Positions 1-8,100 of a stretch of 64,000 nt of DNA are shown piece by piece. Location: contig DASULK010000231.1 of assembly GCA_036278255.1 (NCBI GenBank), positions 1-64,000 of the forward strand. Direction: 5' to 3'. The translations under genes were made by a program, and so were the position numbers. The stretch's first letter is position 1; the number at the start of each line of letters is the position of its first letter. This stretch comes from DASULK01 sp036278255 (lineage in GTDB: Bacteria > Actinomycetota > Actinomycetes > Mycobacteriales > Micromonosporaceae). The notes under the pieces are model-generated. The model was not told the DNA's origin. It ran no database searches and saw only the letters and a list, made by a program, of their open reading frames with translations.

Positions 1-292
1 CCTCAACCCGCGGCCCGGCACGCCGCTCGGCGACCAGCCGGTGATCGAGTCCCGCGATGCGCTGCGGGCGATCGCCGCGTTCCGGCTGGCGCTGCCGCGG
101 ACCATCCTGCGGTATGCCGGCGGCCGGGAGATCACCCTCGGAGATTTGGGCACCCGTGAGGGGCTACTCGGCGGCATCAATGCGGTGATCGTCGGTAACT
201 ATCTGACCACCCTGGGCCGTCCAGCCAATTCGGACCTGACGTTGCTGCAGGACCTAAAGATGCCGATCAAGGCACTCTCCGAGACGATCTGA
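1..292 (+). CDS. bioB: Biotin synthase, C-terminal part (5' end outside window)
   Basis: This is the last ~97 residues of biotin synthase, the radical-SAM enzyme that inserts sulfur into dethiobiotin. The reading frame is open from base 2. It begins LNPRPGTPLGD and continues with PRTILRYAGGREI, GGINAVIVGNYLTTLGR and the closing MPIKAL segment, all typical of the BioB C-terminal half of the barrel. The catalytic CxxxCxxC motif lies upstream of the window. The stop codon is TGA at 290-292. A small Cys-rich gene follows after 2 bases, so the two are almost certainly cotranscribed. The family call is very sure; only the C-terminus is visible. Confidence 0.95.
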   Translation, partial: LNPRPGTPLGDQPVIESRDALRAIAAFRLALPRTILRYAGGREITLGDLGTREGLLGGINAVIVGNYLTTLGRPANSDLTLLQDLKMPIKALSETI

Positions 293-294
293 CC

Positions 295-483
295 TTGGCC
301 GCAGCGATATGGTGCGACCGCTGCGGGGAGCCAGCCGCTGACGGCGGACACGAGCGGTGTCGGGCGGCCCGCACACTGGAGCCACCCCGTTTCTGCCCGC
401 TCTGCCGTCGTCGGATGAAGGTGCAGGTGCTGCCGTACGGCTGGTCAGCGGTCTGCGTGGAGCACGGTGAGACCCGTTCCTGA
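295..483 (+). CDS. bsaP: BsaP-like biotin synthase auxiliary protein
   Basis: A 62-residue Cys-rich protein starts at TTG 295, two bases after the bioB stop. It contains CDRC (residues 7-10), a further HERC, a CPLC pair (about 34-37) and a late CVEHGETRS segment. Actinobacteria often carry a short protein of this type right behind bioB. In mycobacteria the equivalent (BsaP) was shown to be needed for BioB to convert dethiobiotin to biotin, probably through an iron-sulfur cluster. Here the assignment rests on size, cysteine pattern and adjacency. The TTG start is chosen because it gives tight coupling and the only other starts lie inside the Cys-containing region. Confidence 0.75.
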   Translation: MAAAIWCDRCGEPAADGGHERCRAARTLEPPRFCPLCRRRMKVQVLPYGWSAVCVEHGETRS

Positions 484-733
484 CGGGCCACAACGGAGGC
501 AATCCGTCGCATAGGACTGACGGGTCCATCTGTCTCCACCCTGGACAAATGATCACCTAGCATCTAGGGTTGTTCGTGCCTTCAGCGGATACGGCCGGTG
601 GACGGAACCGTTCGGCGACGAACCGACGGATCGGCGCCGGCCGAACGAAGGACAGCAGCACTTGGCGATGTGCCTTATGCTGCCCTGCGGAGCACTTAAG
701 CTCCATTTAAAGTTCTCTCCCCTCGGAGGAATC

Positions 734-1465
734 ATGCGCAAGCGTCGAGGCCTGCGGCCGGCGCTCATCACCGCCATAGCTGGTGGCATCTCCCTCGCCC
801 TCGCAAGCCCGGCCTGGGCGGCCGGCACGGTCAACCTCAACAAGGACCACGAGGGCAAGCAGGCCGGCTACAACAACCAGTGCGGAGACAGCCGCTTCAA
901 AGACAAGCCAGCAGACCACGACGGGTGGCACTTCGTGCTGCCCGGCGAGGGGCTGGGCAGCTTCACCAAACTCTCCCTCACGTTCGAGGATCGGTCTGGC
1001 TCGCCGGTCGAGGTAACGATCCCCGACGCGACCGACGCCTACCCCGACTTCTTCTACCAGGCGAGTGGCCGGACGGTCCACGCCTACCTGTTCACCCCGG
1101 CGGGCTGGACGCTGAAGTCGGGCTCGGCCGACATCACCGGAAACCCCAAGAAGAACGACAAGTTCAACTTGAGCCACACCTGCGCCGGCGAGCCGAGCGA
1201 CGAGCCGACGGACGAGCCGACGGAAGAACCGACCGATGAGCCGAGCGTGGATCCGAGCGTGGATCCGAGCGTGGATCCGAGCATGGATCCGAGCATGGAT
1301 CCGAGCATGGATCCGAGCAGCCCGGCTCCGGATAACGGGGGTGGCCTGCCGGTCACCGGTGCCGCGGCGGGTGCTATCGCCCTGGCTGGTGTCGCCCTGG
1401 TCGGCGGCGGCACCGCTCTGATGGTGATGCGCCGGCGGCGGGACAACATCACCTTCACCAGCTGA
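734..1465 (+). CDS. LPVTG-anchored secreted surface protein with D/E-P-S/T repeats
   Basis: A 243-residue exported protein. The start is ATG 734, preceded by GGAGGA at 725-730; the frame extends upstream but has no good ribosome site there. MRKRR followed by a hydrophobic stretch ending SPAWAAG is a Sec signal peptide. The globular part (~residues 35-150) has two cysteines and no family I can name. An acidic Pro/Ser/Thr stalk follows, with DEPT units and then six 4-residue VDPS/MDPS units. It ends with LPVTG, a hydrophobic helix and RRRR, the classical sortase sorting signal, so the protein is probably attached to the cell wall or membrane. Upstream bases 484-733 are non-coding and contain a small palindrome, CCTAGCATCTAGG (556-568). 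Function unknown. Confidence 0.85.
   Translation: MRKRRGLRPALITAIAGGISLALASPAWAAGTVNLNKDHEGKQAGYNNQCGDSRFKDKPADHDGWHFVLPGEGLGSFTKLSLTFEDRSGSPVEVTIPDATDAYPDFFYQASGRTVHAYLFTPAGWTLKSGSADITGNPKKNDKFNLSHTCAGEPSDEPTDEPTEEPTDEPSVDPSVDPSVDPSMDPSMDPSMDPSSPAPDNGGGLPVTGAAAGAIALAGVALVGGGTALMVMRRRRDNITFTS
1243..1314 (+). repeat. 12-bp tandem repeat (6 units) in the stalk coding region
   Basis: Six consecutive copies of gagcNtggatcc encode S-(V/M)-D-P. The first three units read gagcgtggatcc and the last three gagcatggatcc, so a single G/A change separates two homogeneous blocks of three. This looks like recent expansion by slippage or unequal exchange. A less regular region of gacgagccgacg units precedes it. 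Confidence 0.95.
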
Positions 1466-1482
1466 TCCCATCAGCAACAACC

Positions 1483-1516
1483 GGGGCCGCCGGGTGGATC
1501 TCCACCCGGCGGCCCC
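1483..1516. terminator. Bidirectional hairpin terminator
   Basis: A perfect 15-bp stem (1483-1497 pairing with 1502-1516, starting ggggccgcc) closes over a 4-base ATCT loop. It lies between the convergent LPVTG gene and cebR and can serve both. There is no long T run, as is usual in high-GC actinobacteria. Confidence 0.8.
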
Positions 1517-1538
1517 GTCGCCTTCCGCTTCACGCTGG

Positions 1539-2585
1539 TCAGGCGGAGGCGCGCGGGACGAGGTGGGTGTCGAGCAGCACGTACGGCTCCGGGGGCTCCT
1601 CGCCACGGATCCGGGCCACCAGGAGCCGGGCCATCTGCCGGCCCATCTCCTCGACCGGCTGGTGGACGGTGGTCAGCGGTGGATCGGCCTGCCGGGCGAC
1701 CGGGGCGTCCTCGAATCCGACGACCGCCACCTCGTCGGGCACCCGCCGGCCGGCTTCGCGTAACGTCCGCAGCGCGCCGCAGGCCATCAGGTCGGAGGCG
1801 ACGAAGACCGCATCGAGGTCGGGGCTGCGCTCCAGCAGTTGGCGCATCGCGGCGGCACCGCTCTCCTCGGTGAAGTCGCCGTAGGCGGTGAGGTCCCCGG
1901 CGGGGGTGAGCCCTCGGGCCGTCAGCGCCTCCCGGTAGCCGTTGAGCCGCGCCACCCCCACCCCCATGTCCTGCGGGCCGGCGATCGTGGCGATCCGACG
2001 CCAGCCGGCGGCGAGCAGGTGGTCGACTGCCTGGCGGGCCCCGCCGGCATTGTCAACGTCAACGAAGCAGGCCGGTTGGGTGTCGGGCTGCAGCATCGAC
2101 GCGGGCCGACCACCGAGCACGGTGGGCAGGCCGCGTTCCGCCAGGAGGGCGGGGAGCGGATCGGCGTCGTGCAGGGAGAGCAGCAGGACACCGTCGACGT
2201 GCTGGCGGGTCAGGTGCGGCTCGACGCGCTTACGTTCGGCGGGCGACTGCGCCATGACGAGCCAGAGCTGCATCTGCGTCTCCAGCAGGCCCGAGCTGAT
2301 GCCGCGGACGATGCCGGCGAAGAACGGCTCCGTGAAGAGCCGCTCCGGTGACTCGGAGACCACCAGCGCCACCGAGTCCGTCCGCTGGGTGACCAGCGCA
2401 CGGGCGGCGCGGTTGGGCACGTACCCCAGTTCGGCGATGGCTTGCTGCACCGCCTCCCGCGCCTGGGGGCTCACCTGTGGCGAGCCGTTGATCACCCGGG
2501 AGACGGTGCCCCGGCCCACTCCGGCACGGGCGGCGACCGCCTCCAGGGTGGGCCGCCCGAGCGACCTCGAGCGCGAGCTGGTCAT
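1539..2585 (-). CDS. cebR: LacI-family repressor, CebR type
   Basis: A 348-residue LacI/GalR regulator. An N-terminal helix-turn-helix (about residues 11-60: PTLEAVAARAGVGRGTVSRV, then hinge NRAARALV) is followed by a type-1 periplasmic-binding-protein effector domain (DSVALVVSE, VDGVLLLSLHD, LDAVFVASDLMACGAL, VVGFEDAPVARQADPPLTTV). It closes a locus encoding a beta-glucosidase and a sugar ABC importer on the same strand. Two copies of the CebR operator consensus lie at the promoter of that locus. The likely role is repression relieved by cellobiose or a related oligosaccharide, as known for Streptomyces CebR. The effector is inferred. A half-site (ctcccaa, 2641-2647) lies upstream of the gene. 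Confidence 0.85.
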   Translation of the reverse strand: MTSSRSRSLGRPTLEAVAARAGVGRGTVSRVINGSPQVSPQAREAVQQAIAELGYVPNRAARALVTQRTDSVALVVSESPERLFTEPFFAGIVRGISSGLLETQMQLWLVMAQSPAERKRVEPHLTRQHVDGVLLLSLHDADPLPALLAERGLPTVLGGRPASMLQPDTQPACFVDVDNAGGARQAVDHLLAAGWRRIATIAGPQDMGVGVARLNGYREALTARGLTPAGDLTAYGDFTEESGAAAMRQLLERSPDLDAVFVASDLMACGALRTLREAGRRVPDEVAVVGFEDAPVARQADPPLTTVHQPVEEMGRQMARLLVARIRGEEPPEPYVLLDTHLVPRASA

Positions 2586-2660
2586 CGTCTGCTGCTCCTC
2601 CCGACGTGGGGGCCACCCGCGCCGGAGCTGACGCGGGCCGCTCCCAAGGTACGGCCGGGT

Positions 2661-4088
2661 CTATTCTGCGACCAGAGCGTTGCGCCGAATCACCTCGGCA
2701 TACCAGCGGGCGCTGGACTTGGGGATCCGCTGCTGGCTGTCGTAGTCGACGTAGACCATGCCGAACCGCTTCGTGTAGCCCCACGCCCATTCGAAGTTGT
2801 CGAGCAGAGACCAGGCGAAGTAGCCACGGAGCGGAACGCCGGAGGTGATCGCCCGGCGGCAGGCCCGCAGGTGGGCGTCGAAGTAGGCGAGCCGCTCCGG
2901 GTCGGCAACCTCTTCGTCAACGACCTGGTCGACGAAGGCGGCACCGTTTTCGGTGACGTAGAGCGGGAGCGGTCCGGCTTGGCGGTGGACCCGCTGCAGC
3001 ACCTCCACCAGCCCGGCCGAATCGATCTCCCACCCCATGTCGGTGACCGGCACACCTCGGGTGACGAAGCGCACCCGTTCACTGCCGGGCCAGCATGACG
3101 GGGTGCGGGACGGCTCGTCCGCCCCGGTCTCCTCCGGCGCGGCCACCACGTGGCGGCTGTAGTAGTTGACGCCGAGGAGGGAGAGCGGGGCGGCGATGGC
3201 CGCCAGGTCCCCGTCGTGGACGTGCCCGAAGTCGGTGACCTCGCTCAGGTCCTGGATCAGATCCTCGGGATAGCGGCCGGTGAGGATGGGGTCGAGGAAG
3301 AAGCGGTTGGCCAGGGCGTCGATCCGCCGCGCCGCATCGGCGTCCTCGGGGGTGTCGCGGGCCGGGGTCACCGGATAGAGGTTGAGGGTGAGGCCCAACT
3401 GCTGGTCGGGCCGGGCTGCGCGCAGCGCCTGCACCGCGAGCCCGTGGCCGAGCATCAGATGGTGGGCTGCCCGCACCGCTGCGGTCCCGTCAGTGCGGCC
3501 GGGGGCGTGTTCGCCGGAGCCGTAGCCGAGGAACGCTGAGCACCACGGCTCGTTGAGGGTGGTCCAGTAGCGAACCCGGTCACCGAGAGCGGCGTGGGCG
3601 AGGGCGGCGTAGTCGGCGAAGCGGGCGGCGGTGTCGCGGGCCGGCCATCCACCGGCATCCTCCAGCGGCTGCGGCAGGTCCCAGTGGTAGAGCGTGATCC
3701 ACGGCTCGATGTCGTACTCCAGCAGCTCATCGACGAGTCGCCGGTAGAAATCCAGGCCTTTCCGGTTGGCCGGGCCGGCCCCTCCGGGCTGCACTCTGGA
3801 CCAGGAGAGGGAGAAACGATACGACTTCAGGCCAAGATCGGCCATCAGCTTCACATCGTCACTGAACCGGTGGTAGTGGTCGCAGGCGACGTCCCCGGTG
3901 TGTCCCTGGACGACCCGTTCGGGAGTGTGGCTGAAGGTGTCCCAGATCGAGGGAGTGCGTCCGCCTTCGGCTGCCGCGCCTTCGATCTGGTAGGCGGCGG
4001 TGGCCGCGCCCCAGAGGAAATCGGCCGGGAACGCAAGTTCGCCCTCGTCCGGCAGCATCATGGTACGGGGCCTGGCTGGGGTGGTCAC
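2661..4088 (-). CDS. bglC: GH1 beta-glucosidase
   Basis: A 475-residue glycoside hydrolase family 1 enzyme that would hydrolyse cellobiose and other beta-glucosides to glucose in the cytoplasm (no signal peptide). Visible motifs are FPADFLWGAATAAYQIEG near the N-terminus, the acid/base in TTLNEP (Glu ~180) and the nucleophile in YVTENG (Glu ~380), plus the late GYFAWSLLDNFEW signature. Length is normal for GH1. The chosen start is GTG 4088, overlapping the permease stop by four bases (GTGA), with GGAAGG upstream; ATG 4061 is an alternative. It is the fourth gene of the ceb-type operon, so imported sugars are cleaved directly. Gene name by analogy with the Streptomyces ceb locus. Confidence 0.93.
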   Translation of the reverse strand: MTTPARPRTMMLPDEGELAFPADFLWGAATAAYQIEGAAAEGGRTPSIWDTFSHTPERVVQGHTGDVACDHYHRFSDDVKLMADLGLKSYRFSLSWSRVQPGGAGPANRKGLDFYRRLVDELLEYDIEPWITLYHWDLPQPLEDAGGWPARDTAARFADYAALAHAALGDRVRYWTTLNEPWCSAFLGYGSGEHAPGRTDGTAAVRAAHHLMLGHGLAVQALRAARPDQQLGLTLNLYPVTPARDTPEDADAARRIDALANRFFLDPILTGRYPEDLIQDLSEVTDFGHVHDGDLAAIAAPLSLLGVNYYSRHVVAAPEETGADEPSRTPSCWPGSERVRFVTRGVPVTDMGWEIDSAGLVEVLQRVHRQAGPLPLYVTENGAAFVDQVVDEEVADPERLAYFDAHLRACRRAITSGVPLRGYFAWSLLDNFEWAWGYTKRFGMVYVDYDSQQRIPKSSARWYAEVIRRNALVAE

Positions 4089-4927
4089 GATTTGATGGCG
4101 CCTTCCATGATGCCGGCGATGATCTGGCGGCCGAAGAGGATGAACACGAAGAGTAGCGGCAGGGTGCCGACAACGGTGGCCACAAAGACCTGAGAGTAGT
4201 CGGTGTAGTAGGCATAGGACAGGAACGCCAGGGAGACCTGGAGGGTCGGGTTCTCCGGGGTCAGCACCGCGTACGGCCACAGGAAGAGGTTCCAGGTCTC
4301 CATGAAGGTGAGGAGCCCCAGCACCCCGGCGGCGGGCCGCAGTGCGGGCAGCACGACGTGCCAGTAGGTCCGGAGGGTGTGGCAGCCGTCCACCCGGGCA
4401 GCCTCGATCAGTTCATCGGGGACCGCCTGGATGGCGTACTGACGCATCATCACGACACCGAATGCGGTGGTCAGGAAGGGCACGGTGACGGCGTAGAGCG
4501 TGTCGTGCCAGCCGAAGTCCTGCATCATCCCCCACAGCGGAATGATGTTGAGCTGTGTCGGCACCATCATGGTGACCACGACCGCCAACAGAAGGATGTT
4601 TCGTCCGGTGAACCGCAGCTTGGCGAAGGTGAAGCCGGCCAGGGTGCTGGTGAACATGACCGAGACGGTGACCACGGTGGAGACGATCAGCGAGTTGCGG
4701 AGGCCGGTGAGGAAGTTGGCCGCATCGTTGTCGAGCACCCGGGCGAAGTTGTCGCGGAAGGCCCCGCCAGGAGTGACGGGCGGGGGCACCGAGTTGATCG
4801 CGTCGAGGCTGCGGGTCCCAATGACGATCATGTAGTAGAACGGGTAGATCGAGAGCAGTACGGCGAAGATCAGTGCGAGATAGGTGAGCGGACTGGCCCG
4901 CCAGAGACGTTGCGATGCTGCGACCAT
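4085..4927 (-). CDS. cebG: Sugar ABC transporter permease, CebG/MalG type
   Basis: A 280-residue inner-membrane permease with about six transmembrane helices and the MalG-type EAA loop (EAARVDGCHTLRTYWHVVLP), which contacts the ATPase. A good ribosome site (aagga) precedes ATG 4927. It sits 9 bases after the CebF-type gene and overlaps bglC by 4 bases, so translation is coupled. The operon encodes no ATPase. By analogy with Streptomyces CebEFG, a shared MsiK-type ATPase encoded elsewhere is expected (inference). Confidence 0.88.
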   Translation of the reverse strand: MVAASQRLWRASPLTYLALIFAVLLSIYPFYYMIVIGTRSLDAINSVPPPVTPGGAFRDNFARVLDNDAANFLTGLRNSLIVSTVVTVSVMFTSTLAGFTFAKLRFTGRNILLLAVVVTMMVPTQLNIIPLWGMMQDFGWHDTLYAVTVPFLTTAFGVVMMRQYAIQAVPDELIEAARVDGCHTLRTYWHVVLPALRPAAGVLGLLTFMETWNLFLWPYAVLTPENPTLQVSLAFLSYAYYTDYSQVFVATVVGTLPLLFVFILFGRQIIAGIMEGAIKS

Positions 4928-4936
4928 CGTCTGTCC

Positions 4937-5905
4937 TTACTTCGCGGTGCGGCGGATCAGGAGGAAGTTGACCGCTGAGGCAACCAGGATGAGGAGGAAG
5001 ATCGCCCATGCGATCGCCGCGCCATAGCCGGCGGTGGTGAGGTTCTCGATGCCCTTCTCGTACATGTACATCGCCAGCGTCTGGAACTCCCGCTGGCTCC
5101 CTCCGCGTACCCTGCCGTTTCCGAAGATCAGCGGCTCCGTGAAGAGCTGCAGCCCACCGATGGTCGAGATGATGACCACGAACGCGAAGGTGGGCGTCAG
5201 CTGCGGCAACGTGATGCGCCAGAACTGCCGCCACTGGCTGGCCCCGTCGATCGCCGCGGCTTCATACAGCACGCGGGGTATGGCCTGCATCCCGGCGAGC
5301 AGGATGAGGGTGTTGTAGCCGGTCCAGCGCCAGTCCACCATCAGCGCGATCGCGGTCCACGAACTCCACCGGTGCGCGCTCCAATCGATGGCGTCGATGC
5401 CGAGCAGACCGAGCAACCAGTTGACCAGGCCGAAGTCCCGCTGGAAGAGCATGGCGAAGACGATGCCCACCGCGGCGACGGAGGTCACGTTGGGCACGAA
5501 GATGGCCATCCGCCAGAATGTCAGGCCGCGCAGCCGGGTCCGGTTGAGCAGGTTGGCCAGGAACAGCGCGGCCAGCAACTGCGGGATGGTCGCCAGCAGA
5601 AAGATGCCGAAGGTGTTGACGACCGCGTTCCAGAAGTACTCGTCCGACAGCAGGGCAACGTAGTTGTCCAGCCCGATGAAGGTGTGCTCACCGACCAGGT
5701 TCCAGTCGTGCAGCGACATCCACGCGGTCCGGGCCATCGGATAGAGGCCGAAGATCCCGAAGATGATGAAGAACGGGGCGATATAGAGATAGGGCGAGTA
5801 TCTGAGGTCTAGGCGGGCGAGGCGGTCGGCGCGACGACGTCTCGACGGTGGTCGCCCGGTTGATGGCGGGCTCAGCGGCGGCGCCGAGGTGGCGGGCAGA
5901 CTCAT
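4937..5905 (-). CDS. cebF: Sugar ABC transporter permease, CebF/MalF type
   Basis: A 322-residue membrane protein. A basic, proline-rich N-terminus (~40 residues) precedes the first helix (YLYIAPFFIIFGIFGLYPM). The EAA loop reads YEAAAIDGASQWRQFWRITLP, typical of MalF-type subunits. ATG 5905 has a GGAAAGGA ribosome site. It follows the binding-protein gene by 95 bases and precedes the second permease by 9 bases, so it is part of the ceb-type operon. Confidence 0.88.
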   Translation of the reverse strand: MSLPATSAPPLSPPSTGRPPSRRRRADRLARLDLRYSPYLYIAPFFIIFGIFGLYPMARTAWMSLHDWNLVGEHTFIGLDNYVALLSDEYFWNAVVNTFGIFLLATIPQLLAALFLANLLNRTRLRGLTFWRMAIFVPNVTSVAAVGIVFAMLFQRDFGLVNWLLGLLGIDAIDWSAHRWSSWTAIALMVDWRWTGYNTLILLAGMQAIPRVLYEAAAIDGASQWRQFWRITLPQLTPTFAFVVIISTIGGLQLFTEPLIFGNGRVRGGSQREFQTLAMYMYEKGIENLTTAGYGAAIAWAIFLLILVASAVNFLLIRRTAK

Positions 5906-6000
5906 GCCAGTCCTTTCCGACGCGGGGAGGCGTTGGCGGTGTCGGTGGTTCGGCAGGTGCCGGCGGGGGTCCGGCCGTTCGGACCCCCGCCGGATCGGGG

Positions 6001-7290
6001 CTAGAAGGTCCCCTGGATGACCGCGTCCTTGAGGAACTGCTGCCAGGCCGCCGCCTCGCTGACCTTGCCGGCTTCGTACGCCTGCAGGGCCGGCTCAAGG
6101 GCCTGCTCCTTGACCGCCTGGTGCTTCGGCCCAAGGTGAATCGGCTGGATGGCCGTCACGCTTTCACCGAAGATTCTGCCGGTGGGGGCGTTGTTGAAGT
6201 ACTCGTTGGTGTAGGACTGGAAGTCGGGGTCCTGCAACGCTTCGAGGTTGGTCGGCAGTGGCCCCTTCAGCTTGAAGGCCGCGACCTGGCTGCCGGCGTT
6301 GGTCAGGAACTCCACGAGTTTGGCGGCCTCACGGGGGTATTTGCTCTGGGTCGGCACCGCGAGCCAGGAGCCACCCCAGTTGCCCGCACCTCCGGGTACC
6401 CCGGCGACATCCCACTTTCCGCTGTTCTCCGGGCCGGAGTTGTCCTGAACGATGCCGAGCATCCAGGACGGGCAGAAGGTGGCCGCGAAAATGCCCTGTT
6501 TGAAGCCGGCGGACCACCCAGCCGACCAGGTCTCGGTCTTGGCACTGATCTTGGCGTCCACCATGGCGATGGCCGTGTCCCACGCCGCCTTTACCGCAGC
6601 GCTGGAGTCGGCGACGATGTTGTTCTCCTTGTCGTAGAAGAGGTCGCCGCCTTTCTGGAACATGATGGCGCTGGCGGCGGTGGTCACCGAGTCGAGCAGG
6701 GCCTTTCCGGTGGCGTCGCGGTATTTCACGCCGGTGGCGATGAAGGCGTCCCAGTCCGGCCAGAGCGCCGTCACCTGTTCCCGGTCGACCGGCAGGCCAG
6801 CTGCTTGGAAGAGGTCACGTCGGTAGCAGACGGCGAGGCTACCGACATCGGTGGGGAGTCCCATCAGCCGGCCGTCCGGGGCCTTGCCGAGGTCGTACTT
6901 CCAGGCCAGGTACTCCTTGCTGTGATCGGCGACAAGCGGCGTCAGGTCCACCCAGTTCGCCGGGTTGATTTTGAATTCGTTGAGGATGCCCTCTTCGAGC
7001 GCGATCACGTCCGCCGCACCTTTCCCGGTGGCGAGGGCGCGGACGATCTTCGGACGGTACTGGTTGAGCTGTGCGGTCTTGCGCAGTTCGATGGTGATCC
7101 CGGCGTCCCGCTCGTACTGCTTGATCAGTTCGTCGTAGCCGAACTCGCCGAAGGTGTCGATAACCAGCTTGGCGGGCTTGCCTCCGGCGGGTGCCTCATC
7201 GTCGTTGCCGCAGGCGGCGATCGCGCTGAGCGCGGTTGCGGCGGCCAACGCGGTCACCATGACCCGTCGGCGACCCGTGTTGACGCTCAT
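6001..7290 (-). CDS. cebE: Sugar-binding lipoprotein, CebE type
   Basis: A 429-residue extracellular solute-binding protein of the family-1 sugar-binding class. The signal region TGRRRVMVTALAAATALSAIAACG is cut at the lipobox Cys (~26), leaving a membrane-tethered receptor. The mature part shows the usual features of this family (FGYDELIKQYERDAGI near the start, GKGAADVIALEEG, PTDVGSLAVCYRRDLF, FLTNAGSQVAAFK near the end). It is the first gene of the ceb-type operon and lies directly behind the operator-promoter region. ATG 7290 is preceded by AAAGGGG. Cellobiose or cello-oligosaccharide binding is inferred from the operators and the beta-glucosidase. Confidence 0.88.
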   Translation of the reverse strand: MSVNTGRRRVMVTALAAATALSAIAACGNDDEAPAGGKPAKLVIDTFGEFGYDELIKQYERDAGITIELRKTAQLNQYRPKIVRALATGKGAADVIALEEGILNEFKINPANWVDLTPLVADHSKEYLAWKYDLGKAPDGRLMGLPTDVGSLAVCYRRDLFQAAGLPVDREQVTALWPDWDAFIATGVKYRDATGKALLDSVTTAASAIMFQKGGDLFYDKENNIVADSSAAVKAAWDTAIAMVDAKISAKTETWSAGWSAGFKQGIFAATFCPSWMLGIVQDNSGPENSGKWDVAGVPGGAGNWGGSWLAVPTQSKYPREAAKLVEFLTNAGSQVAAFKLKGPLPTNLEALQDPDFQSYTNEYFNNAPTGRIFGESVTAIQPIHLGPKHQAVKEQALEPALQAYEAGKVSEAAAWQQFLKDAVIQGTF

Positions 7291-7335
7291 CCTGACCCCT
7301 TTCGAGTTGGGGGTATGGGGTGAAGAGAGCCCGGC

Positions 7336-7349
7336 CGGGAGCGCTCCCA
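7336..7349. promoter_or_regulatory. CebR-type operator, proximal
   Basis: cGGGAGCGCTCCCA matches the published 14-bp CebR palindrome (TGGGAGCGCTCCCA) at 13 of 14 positions. It lies about 46 bases upstream of the binding-protein ATG, just downstream of the predicted -10, where bound repressor would block transcription. Confidence 0.85.
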
Positions 7350-7354
7350 AAGCC

Positions 7355-7383
7355 AGGGTCGAGCCGGATTCGAAGGGTGTCAA
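7355..7383 (-). promoter_or_regulatory. Promoter of the ceb-type operon
   Basis: On the minus strand a consensus -35 TTGACA (7378-7383) is followed after 17 bases by GACCCT (7355-7360), a plausible actinobacterial -10. The two CebR-type operators lie on either side. Inferred from sequence only. Confidence 0.55.
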
Positions 7384-7392
7384 CAGCTTCCG

Positions 7393-7406
7393 TGGGAGCG
7401 TTCCCA
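7393..7406. promoter_or_regulatory. CebR-type operator, distal
   Basis: TGGGAGCGTTCCCA matches the CebR palindrome at 13 of 14 positions. It lies 10 bases upstream of the predicted -35. Centre-to-centre distance to the proximal operator is 57 bp. Confidence 0.85.
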
Positions 7407-7525
7407 TTTCGTTATCCGCGCAGCTTCAACGCCACCATCCGCAGTTCTCGAATTCCGGTCTTCGGTTGGGCGGCCGTGCGCCCACCTCCGCCCAGGAACC
7501 GACTATTTTCCCGGCGACAATCAGG

Positions 7526-8071
7526 TCAAGCGAGTCGACGCACCAGGGTGGTCGCCCGGGCCGGATCGAAGCTGTTCGGATCGAAGGGGAGGACGTACCA
7601 ACTGCGCAACTGCTCGTGGTCGGGATGGGCCGGATCGCCCAGGGCCGCCAGGAAGGTGCGGTAGCCGAAGGCCCCGCCGACATTCTCCGGCGGGCATGCC
7701 TGCGCACCGTCCAGGCAGAGCGGGTAGCGCTCCTCCGGGACCGCCGCGAAGACATCCTCAACGGCGACCTCGTGCTCCCACCAGTCGCCGAAGTCGTACG
7801 TGTAGAGAAACCGGCTGCCCTTGGCCGTCACCCGATCCAGTCGGGTGTCCAACTCATCCCGCAGCGCCCACTTCCCATCCGGGTCGGGCTCCCCGTACTG
7901 AAACCCACCGATGTCAAACGAGTGCAGGTGGCAGTCGCGCCAGCCCATCGCATGCTGGATGACCCGGTGCAGCCGATCCAGCGTGTACCCCCCCGGCACC
8001 AGCAAACGCCGCCATACCGGTGGGAACACATCGGAGAGAGACACCTTCAACTGGAAGATCTGGCGGGGCAT
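7526..8071 (-). CDS. Plasmid pRiA4b ORF-3 family protein
   Basis: A 181-residue protein of the pRiA4b ORF-3 family (MM3350-like domain), recognised from FQLKVSLSDVFPPVWRRLLVPG at the N-terminus, LHRVIQHAMGWRDCHLHSF, the YTYDFGDWWEHEV core and the CLDGAQACPPENVGG segment. The family is widespread in chromosomes; its biochemical role is not established. The frame is open further upstream, but ATG 8071 has a good GAGAGG site 7 bases ahead. It is divergent from the small ORF and reductase at 8101-8999. Confidence 0.85.
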   Translation of the reverse strand: MPRQIFQLKVSLSDVFPPVWRRLLVPGGYTLDRLHRVIQHAMGWRDCHLHSFDIGGFQYGEPDPDGKWALRDELDTRLDRVTAKGSRFLYTYDFGDWWEHEVAVEDVFAAVPEERYPLCLDGAQACPPENVGGAFGYRTFLAALGDPAHPDHEQLRSWYVLPFDPNSFDPARATTLVRRLA

Positions 8072-8100
8072 ATCCCATCCTCTCGGCATAGGCTTCACCC

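Noticed and set aside
1243..1314. Possible CRISPR-like repeat array
   Set aside because: The units are contiguous 12-mers without spacers and lie in frame inside a surface-protein gene.
5848..7323. A 491-codon open frame opposite the binding-protein gene
   Set aside because: It is a high-GC shadow; the minus-strand gene has a lipobox signal peptide and sugar-binding motifs.
7526..8071. Integrated plasmid remnant, from the pRiA4b ORF-3 family name
   Set aside because: The family is common on chromosomes, and no plasmid replication, transfer or integration gene is nearby.
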